Shown: piece after piece, positions 55,796-64,000 of the stretch
Position numbering within the stretch: the first letter of the stretch is position 1
Layout of the letters: the number at the start of each line of letters is the position of its first letter
Source of the DNA: Linanthus parryae
Taxonomy: Eukaryota > Streptophyta > Magnoliopsida > Ericales > Polemoniaceae
Length of the DNA: 64,000 nucleotides
Direction of reading: 5' to 3'
Assembly: GCA_023055425.1 (NCBI GenBank)
Contig: JALGPY010000004.1
Location: 115,361,504-115,425,503 of the forward strand
Made by a program: the position numbers and the translations under genes
The notes under the pieces: model-generated
The model's database searches: none
Told to the model about the DNA's origin: nothing
What the model saw: the letters and a program-made list of their open reading frames with translations, nothing else

Positions 55796-56371
55796 GCCGG
55801 AGAGAAAGGAATCCGGTAAAAGTAGGAGTTCGACGGAGGCGGTTTCCGGGTTGATTTCGATTTCGAATCGAGTCACGTTTTTGGGCGAAATCGGTTGCTT
55901 GGTGAGAAATTATTGGTCCTTAATGGGTAAGGATCGAAGTGGGACACAATTGGTGAAGGGGAGAGGTCGAATTTGGCGGTGGTAGTGGTTGGTGGCGGAG
56001 TTGTTGTCGGAGAAGGAGACCATGTCTCCTGTGCCGTGAGGGTGAAGAGGATGACACGGATAAAAATTCGGTGCGGCGGGTGTACCGTGTTACGCGGTGA
56101 TCAGTACGTAATTTTAACTAAAAGTCTCCTTTTTGGTCACGTATAAAAACGTTATATGACACGTAACATTTAATAACTAAAATACTAATAACAACTAAAT
56201 TTTTTAATAAAATATGAAAAGCTTTTTTTTTTTTTCTAACAAAATAATATATATATATATGTGTGTTTATAAATAATACAAAAGTTATTTAATAACAAGA
56301 AATTACTTTGATAATGACCCGAAACATGCAATAATCTCCTAAAAATACCCCCAAATTTACGGGGTATTACA

Positions 56372-57293
56372 TCACATCTCCCTTAAAACAAAGCTTCGTC
56401 CCCGAAGCTTAAACTAATCCTTCAGCACCATTACTCTCAACAACTTCCTAACACGATGACGTGACACTACCGTGACGCCCAATGTGCCTAAGTGTAATAA
56501 AGGGGATGACAATACGTGCACTCAACAACTAAACTCAATGAGAGAAGGCCTGAAATGAGACCGGTTGTCACATCCCCTTCCCCTTAGAGGAGTGATGTCC
56601 CCAGATCCAAATTCAGTGAATGTTCGAACAAGTGGGGAACTTATTCGGTCATGACCTCCTCGGATTTGACATTCTACAGCTCACCAAGAACACTCATGTA
56701 CTCGGATTCAATAGTAACCATGATAGAACGTCGGTCAAATCGTTAAGAATGTAATGGCAGCACATCAACGAGTTTCGAAAACGACAGTTGGAAGTTCGTA
56801 TCCAACTCCAATCTTGACAACAATCGGCCACTAGCTCGCAGCAATTTATGGATGCTTTAACCTTCTCGATACTTCATAAGCAGCATGACTCCTCGTCTGG
56901 TGCAATAGTGGGGATAGAAGGGTAGGCTATATGGCAGGCAAGACAGATAGAGAAGTCTCAGAAAAGGTTTTAGGTGCGGACACATCACTCGACAATAAAA
57001 TAGCAATCTTTATAACACATATAGCAACACCATATTCACAAAACAGGCAATAATAGAATAGCAAGCACCAGCACGTCATCCAACTACGAACAATCAACCT
57101 GATAGGATAGGAAAAGAGACAATAACGATTAAAGAGTAGACTATCCCTATAACCCCGGCTTGTTTAGTTTTATTTCCAATTTTAGATAGCCTATGTCCAT
57201 TTTAAATTTCAAAAAGTTCAATTAATGTTTATCTTTAATCAACGGAAATCGAAAGGTCACACTAGCGTTGGAACCGTCGGCTCTGATACCAAC
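56372..57293 (-). other. Internal region of the nested element
   Basis: 922 bp with no open frame of note and no retroelement protein motif. It holds only the priming site at the right end and the polypurine tract at the left, so the element must rely on proteins from elsewhere. Confidence 0.85.
57280..57291 (-). other. Primer-binding site of the nested element
   Basis: Plus-strand GCTCTGATACCA, i.e. TGGTATCAGAGC on minus, two bases from the LTR at 57294. Confidence 0.9.
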
Positions 57294-59929
57294 TGGAACA
57301 ACCCTGGAACCTACGGTTCCCTGCTAGCACAACCAAACGATAATCCAAAAGTGCATTTATTAATGAAAACCGGAGAAATCCTCCAACCATAATTTGAAAT
57401 AAAACAAATGACATTGTTCAAATCTAAAATTCTGAAAATCTGCTTCCTAAATAAATGAAATACTTCCTAGCTGCCTGATCCTAACTCCAGCTTACGTGTG
57501 CGCGTTCCCCCACTTTATTCTCGACCTGCGGGTTTTAAAATAGCGAAAGCCGACCGCAGTAAAAGTTTGTCAGTAAAAACTGAGTAAGCATGTACCACAA
57601 CATGTAAAACAGAGTTTTGGCTTAAAGACTGGATCACAATATAACTGAAGTAACTTTACATTTAATCATTAGTTGAGCTGAGGCATATTAGAGCCCAGCG
57701 GGTAACGAATGCCCACAGAGAGGTCACGATGCAATAAATAATAATTAGAGTACCTCTCGGGATATCACAGTCCATCCCAATTCACCCCTGAACTAACTAT
57801 GAGACCTTAAGTGTCGACACCCCTATACAGTTGTGACCCACACATGCATAGGTAGTACTCTATAGCTTTCACAATAAACATAGGGAATCGCCGACATGCT
57901 TCCCTGGCCGTAGCCATAATACAAAGGAGACTCGCCGACATGCGTCTCCGACCGTAGCCATATATAAATACAAAGGAGACTCGCCGACATGCGTCTCCGG
58001 CCGTAGCCTTCACACACATCCTCTGTACATCGCCCCATATCATTTATCGTTCATTAATATATCACATGACCACAAGTAACCGCATACTTTTCAAAGATAT
58101 ATTTGCAAGAGAGATTTCGAAAATTCAAAGTTTAAAACAGCTGCACGATACACAAGTAACACACACCAAACACATTTTGATAGTTGAAGGTGTTGTGCAT
58201 ATAAACTTACTTGGATTGGAAGAGAGATCGTCACACGAAGGCAAACGAAGTCCTAGTAGTACGGATCCTCCACAAATTCGCTGTCTACGAAGTTGGCGTC
58301 TACAATAACAAGTATTTCCTAATTAACACTCAATTCCCGTGACAATAGCGCATACAAATCTTATATGCCATGACTATGAACAACCCCCAATAATTCTCTT
58401 AAACCCCACTTAAATTAAAATTTTAAAAAATAATTTGATGGCACTAGGGAGTAATTACTTACAATATATGGACTTAAAATTTGAAATAAGTAACTCTAGC
58501 TTAAAATTATTAAAGATATTAGTTTAACAAAACTATTTAATTAAAAGGCTAATTAAATGCTAAATTGTTTATAAAAGCTAATAAAGAAAATATTACAAAT
58601 TAACTAACTTTATTTAATACAACAATTTATATGAAAACGTAATATTATAGTAAAATTATAAAGTAGTAAAGTTTTATCGTTTGAGAACAAAGAATTTAAT
58701 TAAACCTACCCGATCAATACTGTTTTACAATAAATTAACTTTATACAAGTAAAAATAAACCCCCATAACAAACTGTTTGATTTAAACAACAATAGGACCC
58801 CCACAAATTTTAGGTTGTGCAAAATTACCCCCACAAGTCTTCTAACAAGCAAACTAACCCCCAAGAGTTCTACACAGTTCTAATTTCTCCTTCCTCTTCT
58901 TCAATCTACTGTAACCCCCATTCATTCTCAACCCACTGACCTTGAATAACAATTGGAAGCAAGAACTTCAAAAATAAAAAAAAAAAAAAAAAAAAAAAAC
59001 AAAATAGTTTGTGATTACCAAGCTGTGGAACGGAAAGACGACGGTGACGGAAACGGTGACGGAAAAGAGGTGGAGAGGTCGTCGCACGGCGACGACGGAG
59101 CACCGCAACAAACCGGAGCTGGGCTTCGGTTCTTCCAGCTGCTGCTGCAGCTTCGTCGGGGACAGGGACGACGACACACAACAGCGGAGAGGCGGAACAG
59201 ACCTGGGTTCGGCCTCGTCGGGGCTGGCGGCGTTGGCTCCGATCGGGTCGGACCCGGCTGGGTTTGCTCGGCAATTGAGCAGAGAGAGGGAGCGAGATTG
59301 AGAGCTGGGTTTCAGTGTCGGAAAAGTCTGGATCCGAGGAGGGTTTATATAGCCGGAGAGAAAGGAATCCGGTAAAAGTAGGAGTTCGACGGAGGCGGTT
59401 TCCGGGTTGATTTCGATTTCGAATCGAGTCACGTTTTTGGGCGAAATCGGTTGCTTGGTGAGAAATTATTGGTCCTTAATGGGTAAGGATCGAAGTGGGA
59501 CACAATTGGTGAAGGGGAGAGGTCGAATTTGGCGGTGGTAGTGGTTGGTGGCGGAGTTGTTGTCGGAGAAGGAGACCATGTCTCCTGTGCCGTGAGGGTG
59601 AAGAGGATGACACGGATAAAAATTCGGTGCGGCGGGTGTACCGTGTTACGCGGTGATCAGTACGTAATTTTAACTAAAAGTCTCCTTTTTGGTCACGTAT
59701 AAAAACGTTATATGACACGTAACATTTAATAACTAAAATACTAATAACAACTAAATTTTTTAATAAAATATGAAAAGCTTTTTTTTTTTTTTTCTAACAA
59801 AATAATATATATATATATGTGTGTTTATAAATAATACAAAAGTTATTTAATAACAAGAAATTACTTTGATAATGACCCGAAACATGCAATAATCTCCTAA
59901 AAATACCCCCAAATTTACGGGGTATTACA
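57294..59929 (-). repeat. 5' LTR of the nested element
   Basis: 2,636 bp, duplicate of 53737-56371. The poly-A run is 24 (58976-58999) and the poly-T run 15; these account for the whole one-base length difference. TATA box at 59344-59351 on minus. Confidence 0.9.
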
Positions 59930-59934
59930 GTAAC

Positions 59935-60584
59935 ACCCGGATAGAAGTATGTCTGGCCACCGGTGAGAAGATCTCGTTGTAGTCAACTCCCTCTCTCTGA
60001 CCAAACCCTCTTGCAACTAGCCTTGCCTTATACCTGATGCCCTCTCCAGATGTAGTTCCTTCCTTTCTTCTGAAAACCCACTTGCAGCTGACTATCTTCC
60101 TTCCCGCTGGCAATTTAACAAGCTCCCAAGTCGAGTTCTTGCTAAGAGACTCCATCTCCTCTCCCATTGCGACAATCCATTGTGCCGACTCAGAACTAGA
60201 TATAGCGGCTTTGTAGGAGGATGGCTCGTCCTCTACCGCTTCCGCTACCTGTAATGCATATCCCACCATACCATCATCTCAGTATCTAGCCGGAGGCTTC
60301 ATGACTCTCCTTGGTCTTCCTTCAGCAATACTTTGATGAACTGATTCCTCTGGTGTAGACGCATCCTCACTATCAGACTCTTCTGCTTCTTCCTCTTCTG
60401 CTTCTGGCGGTGGTGTAGGGATTTCGGAATCCTTAAGATCAGTAGGATCCGACTCTCCCTCCACCTTCTTCTTTGTACCTTCAAGCTCCACCTCCACGGA
60501 GTTCTTCAACATATGAGTCTCATCAAAGACTACACTTCTGCTAAGTATAATCTTGTTGTCTGCCCATATCTTGTATTTCTTCAC
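59935..60584 (-). pseudogene. Copia 2 integrase end and reverse transcriptase N-terminal part
   Basis: From 60584: KKYKIWADNKIILSRSVVFD, then an acidic linker and GRPRRVMKPPARY with a stop at 60279-60281. From 60269: SSYKAAISSSESAQWIVAMG, STWELVKLPAGRKIVSCKWV, RYKARLVARGFGQREGVDYN, EIFSPVARHTSIRVLL, ending at the insertion of the nested element. The next residues are found at 53736 downwards. Confidence 0.85.
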
Positions 60585-61786
60585 ACCTGTTCCGAAACCC
60601 GTGAATATCCCTTCTTAGCTCTTGGTTCTAGTTTGCCATCATCAACGTGATAATATGCAACACAACCAAAAACTCTTAAATCCGAGTAATCCACTGCTCT
60701 ACCGGACCAAACTTCCATAGGAATCTTGCATCCTACACCTGTGTGCGGGCTCCGATTTATGAGATAGCATGCCATTGAAACTGCCTCTCCCCAGAAACCT
60801 CTAGAAAGACCTGCATTCGAAAGCACGCACCTTGCTTTCGCCAAAAGTATCTGATTCATTCTCTCGGCTACACCGTTCTGCTGCGGTGTGTGCCGAACGG
60901 TGCGATGGCGTGCTATTCCCTGATCCTTGCAGAATCCATCAAACTCTGATGAACAGAACTCTAAGCCGTTTTCCGTGTGCATCCTCTTCACCTTCTTTCC
61001 CACCTGATTCTCTACTAGTGTCTTCCACTCCTTGAATCTTGCGAAGGCTTCACTCTTGTGCTTCACTACGAATATCCAAGTCATCCTGGAGTATACGTCT
61101 ATGATTCTTAGGAAATACCTGTACCCTCCAATCGCCTCAACTTTAGATGGACCCCAGCAATCCGAATGGATATAATCAAGAGTACCTTTCGTTCTATGAA
61201 CCGCCTTAGGGAACTTGCTACGATGTAGCTTCCCATACACGCAGTGCTCACAAAACCCTAGGCTCTTGGGCACATGCCCGGTGAGATAGCCTTTCTTGTG
61301 AAATTCCTGCATTCCAAGTTCACTCATATGACCGAGCCTCATATGCCACAGCTTAGTTAGATCAGCTTCCTTAATCTCGGCTGAGACAACTCCAGCAGAA
61401 CCTGTGATCGTCGAACCTTGCAACATGTACAAAGTCCCACTCTTGACTCCCTTGAGAATCACCTTAGAACCCTTGCAGACTTGTAGATCTCCACCTTCAC
61501 CTTTGAAACTGTATCCCTTGCTGTCGAGTAGACTCAAGGAGATCAGATTCTTCTTAATAAGTGATACATGTCTGACCTGCTCCAAGGTACATAACTTCCC
61601 TTCATTCGTCTTCAATCTAACTAAGCCGCTCCCAATCACCTTACAGATGGCTCCGTTTTCCATGTGGACAGACCCTCCATCCGTTTGGTCGTACGTCAAG
61701 AATAGCTCCCTGTTAGAGCAAATATGATAGGAAGCTCCGGAATCAAGGACCCACGCATCTTGAGAGTGCGTGACAACATCCGCCAT
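60581..61786 (-). pseudogene. Copia 2 protease and integrase
   Basis: The protease has an intact DSG motif (WVLDSGASYHICSNRELF). The GAG-pre-integrase region carries LWHMRLGHMSELGMQEFH and CEHCVYGKLHRSKF. The integrase core has YIHSDCWGPSKVEAIGGYRY (first Asp), MHTENGLEFCSSEF (Glu-Asn where most have Asp-Asn or Asp-Gly, so the second catalytic Asp may be lost) and [20 protein letters not shown] (Glu). The frame changes near 60600 (KKGYSRVSEQV). Confidence 0.85.
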
Positions 61787-61802
61787 TAGAACGTAATCAT
61801 CC

Positions 61803-62573
61803 TCAGACGAGTTTACCTTGTTCTGCTACGGCTGCGGATCCATTCTGCCCCTGTTGACCTTGTTTCGGGCAATCTCTCTTCCAGTGCCCCTTTTCCTTGA
61901 AAAAGGCACAGACATCCTTGGGTAACTTAGAACCTGAGAACTGCTTCTTCTTGTTTTTCTTACCCTTCTTGCTTCCCCCCGTTGTCATCAGTCCGGAAGC
62001 ATGGTCCTCTATACCTGTGCCTGCACCCTTATGGCGCAGTTCCCTAGCATGGAGCGCCGATCTCACCTCCTCTAGGGATAAGTCGTCCTTGTTCACAATG
62101 AACGACTGCACGAAGTTCTCATATGATGGAGGTAACGAGATCAATAACAAAAGTGCAGCATCCTCATCCTCCACCTTCTCGCCAATATTACACAAATCTA
62201 ACTGAATTGTGTTCAATTGATCAAGATGGTCCTTGAGAGCCGTACCTTCGAGCATCCGTAGGGTAAAGAGCCTTTTCTTTAGCATCAAATTGCTAGTGAG
62301 ACTCTTCGTCATGTAGAGACTCTCCAACTTGAGCCAAAGCTTCGCTGCTTCCTTCTGATCTGCAATCTCGATGATCACGTCATCCAATATGCACAGCATA
62401 ATCGTTGCGTGTGCCTTCTCCTCCATCGCCTTGAACTCCGCTGATGCAACATTCATGCCTCCCTTGTCCGCGGTCAAAGGTGCCAACAAGCCTTGCGATT
62501 TGAGCATAGCCTCCATCTTTATCTTCCACAGACTTAAGCTGTTCCCTCCTGTGAACCTGTCGATCTTCAACAT
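61803..62573 (-). pseudogene. Copia 2 gag
   Basis: A 256-residue open frame: MLKIDRFTGGNSLSLWKIKM, then KLWLKLESLYMTKSLTSNLM and ISLPPSYENFVQSFIVNKDD, standard UBN2-type Copia gag. The zinc knuckle reads CAFFKEKGHWKRDC, so the second Cys of CX2C is Phe. The frame is otherwise complete. Confidence 0.85.
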
Positions 62574-62718
62574 CGATCAGGACATCGTTCTTGGTGGATC
62601 TTGAACTCTAGTCGCGTGCTCCACCTAGATCGCAACACCCTAGCTTTGATTTCACCAAGTTGTGAAACCCTAGCTTTGCTCCGCCTTGATCTTGATCTTG
62701 AAACACCGCCAAACTCGA

Positions 62719-62730
62719 GCTCTGATACCA
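62719..62730 (-). other. Primer-binding site of Copia 2
   Basis: Plus-strand GCTCTGATACCA, i.e. TGGTATCAGAGC on minus, three bases from the LTR at 62734. This sets the element's orientation. Confidence 0.9.
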
Positions 62731-62733
62731 GTT

Positions 62734-63069
62734 TGTTATGACAAACCACCTCACGAACGAAGAACGAATAAAAGAAGAACACGGGATTTTACGTGGTTCA
62801 CTAGCAAAATATTTTGCTAGCTACCTCCACGGCGGAAAAGCACCCTTTATTTCACAAGAGGAACAATTACAATGATGTTTGCATACCTAATAGTGTGACT
62901 ACTAGGTTCTATATATAGTGCTAGGAAATTCCTAAAGTTTCCAAATCCGATTTGGAAACAACTTGTTTCCTAACTAATCCTTCACCGCCTTTGACTTCCA
63001 ATGTTTCCTAATCAAAGTTGGAAACAATGAGTTTAGCCGCCTTTGACCAATTCAAGGCACCACTCAACA
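62734..63069 (-). repeat. Copia 2 5' LTR
   Basis: 336 bp, plus strand TGTTATGACAAACC...CACTCAACA. It carries CTATATATAGTGC near 62909 (TATA-like on either strand). It is flanked on the right by GAATT. Confidence 0.9.
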
Positions 63070-63795
63070 GAATTCCAAAGCCAAAACCGAATAATGCTTA
63101 TATGATCATTCAAAATCCTCTCATTCTAAGACGGACTTTTGGATTCCTCGACAAATGTTACATTTTGCGTGTCTTTTTTCATGTGTCAACCAAGGATTGG
63201 AGAAACAATTTTTACATGGTGTGATTTTGTGAAAAAACACATGCGATGTACCTGATTTATAGCCAAGAAAAGGATGTTCGGAATTCCTGGAATTATTTTT
63301 GGAATCCTAAAACGTTCAATACCTGGAATTTCGATAAATTTAAGGAATAAACAAACATGTATTTTTTTTTAGAATCCTCTGTTGCTTTTAAGGATTCCGA
63401 ATTTGAATTTAAAATTCCATAAATGTGACAAAAATTTAACGTTAGTCTAGCTCATCCACACACTCCAAATTATAAATTAGCTTTTGAGCTAAACCGCTCA
63501 CTTATTCTAGCTCATCCAAATATATGTCACAACTTACAAGAAACATCATACAAAAATCGGTAAAAGATCCTAGTACTAATATTTATCGCCTTTTCAAACA
63601 GAAGCAACATGATCATGAGATGTAGACACACGAAACGAAAGAAAAAAATTCTAAAGTATTTCCTAATTTTTCTGCTCAAACAGAAACAAAAAAAGTGAGT
63701 AAATCTCAACTACATATTCCATGTATAACAAGCTCGAATAACTCAAATTGATCATTTTTCAAATTGTCAAAGCAACCAAATTACGCAGAAACTGA
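63070..63795. repeat. Continuation of the HAC-D 5' flank, then unassigned DNA
   Basis: 63070-63700 matches 39614-40261, completing the flank split by Copia 2. After GAGTAAAT at about 63698 the sequence is the one interrupted in the HAC-C block by Copia 1. 63700-63795 has no recognised feature. Confidence 0.7.
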
Positions 63796-63972
63796 TCAAT
63801 CAAGGAGGGAGGGCATACATGTCCACCATGAGACCGGGTCTTGAGGCGCGCGGTGAAGTTGTTGCGTGGATGACAAGTTGGAATCCCCAAAGGCATTCTC
63901 AAGCGAGAACTGGAATCGGGTATCGGAGTCCGAGTCCGACAATTTCTTGCGAAGTGGCTGAGTAGTGATCAT
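63796..63972 (-). CDS. Possible 5' exon of an unidentified gene
   Basis: A 58-codon open frame starts MITTQPLRKKLSDSDSDTRF and continues with a Ser/Gln-rich, polar composition before TGA. GC content is higher than the surroundings and it lies beyond the repeats, which suggests host coding DNA. An in-frame GT after CAAGACCCG (near 63833) could be a splice donor. I do not recognise the family; the region upstream of the start runs off the window. Confidence 0.35.
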   Translation of the reverse strand: MITTQPLRKKLSDSDSDTRFQFSLENAFGDSNLSSTQQLHRAPQDPVSWWTCMPSLLD

Positions 63973-64000
63973 AGGCCAGTACTAGATTGAGTGGGAATAG

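Larger units (their letters stand above)
53737..56371 (-). repeat. 3' LTR of the nested element
   Basis: 2,635 bp. It contains a poly-A run of 25 (55419-55443), a poly-T run of 13 (56223-56235), a GC-rich block (55480-55735) and three tandem 'CGCCGACATGC...CCGTAGCC' units. Open frames in the GC-rich block are on both strands and lack homology I recognise. Confidence 0.9.
53737..59929 (-). mobile_element. Large-LTR, tiny-core non-autonomous retroelement nested in Copia 2
   Basis: Two direct repeats of 2,635 and 2,636 bp enclose only 922 bp. GTAAC flanks both sides (53732-53736, 59930-59934), splitting the Copia RT exactly. On the minus strand the LTR starts TGTAATACCCCG and ends GGTTGTTCCA. 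The 5' LTR is the right one, with TTGGTATCAGAGC (iMet primer site) beside it, and a polypurine tract (AAGGGAGATGTGA) precedes the left LTR. There is no gag or pol. The TGTAATACCCC end and priming site resemble Tekay-type chromoviruses; that lineage is an inference. The LTRs differ, as far as I can see, only in the lengths of two homopolymer runs. Confidence 0.9.
52002..63069 (-). mobile_element. Copia retrotransposon 2, complete structure but mutated and split
   Basis: LTRs are at 52002-52335 and 62734-63069, with GAATT on both sides (51997-52001, 63070-63074). The HAC-C flank at 39614 shows the empty site. The coding strand is minus: primer site next to the right LTR, gag, protease, integrase, RT, RNase H, and a polypurine tract (CAAGGTGGAGATT) next to the left LTR. 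Without the nested element it would be about 4.9 kb. By hand count the LTRs differ at roughly 15 or more positions, near 5%. Confidence 0.9.

Noticed and set aside
55469..55819. Paired open frames of about 115 codons in both LTRs as genes
   Set aside because: They overlap on both strands in a GC-rich LTR block, with no recognised homology; kept only as a finding.
53737..59929. Plain tandem duplication of 3.56 kb
   Set aside because: The TSD, primer-binding site, polypurine tract and the split Copia RT show it is an LTR element, not a tandem copy.

Overview
This window is nuclear DNA of a flowering plant, almost certainly a eudicot. It has AT-rich intergenic sequence, Ty1/Copia and Ty3/Gypsy LTR retrotransposons, LINE, SINE, CACTA, Helitron-like, MITE and FAR1/MULE remnants, and repeated copies of a plant-specific CBP/p300-type histone acetyltransferase (HAC family). 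I cannot name the species. All calls come from reading the sequence; no database search was run.

Layout. 654-8043: a Tat-type Ty3/Gypsy element with two RNase H domains, broken in its integrase and followed by a second LTR plus gag. 8263-9659: solo LTR. About 10070-26487: a large imperfect inverted repeat (two arms of about 8 kb). Each arm carries a SINE and a decayed HAC copy: HAC-A on + at 14314-16591, HAC-B on - at 25167-21085. The arms are loaded with a 5'-truncated LINE, a Copia gag piece, a Copia 3' end, a solo LTR and a truncated LTR element. 26488-29241: a short-LTR Copia leader with repeated motifs, a Helitron-type 3' terminus and a MITE. 29242-32749: a third Tat LTR inserted into a CACTA transposon that itself holds a MITE, plus an uninterrupted (GAA)50 tract. 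33225-40261: HAC-C, with an intact 713-codon intronless frame, and its flanks. 40262-47910: a decayed Copia element joined to a FAR1/MULE transposase fragment. 47911-52001 and 63070-63700: HAC-D, a direct duplicate of the HAC-C block with one in-frame stop. Its 5' flank is split by a Copia element (52002-63069, TSD GAATT). That element is itself split in its reverse transcriptase by a 6.2-kb element with 2.6-kb LTRs and only 0.9 kb inside (53737-59929, TSD GTAAC).

How it fits together. The best candidate for a functional gene is HAC-C, a short HAC protein with a RING/PHD-like zinc region, the CBP/p300 HAT domain and one ZZ finger. All four copies end before ZZ2 and share a stop in the ZZ2 remnant, so the short form predates the duplications. 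HAC-A and HAC-B share a further nonsense codon inside the HAT domain, so that branch was already dead before it became inverted. HAC-D differs from an open frame by one clear stop. The rest of the window is a layered record of transposition whose order can be read from target-site duplications and empty sites in the paralogous copies. A possible 5' exon of an unrelated gene lies at the right edge. I found no clear novel system; the notable points are the HAC amplification and the very young large-LTR, tiny-core retroelement.
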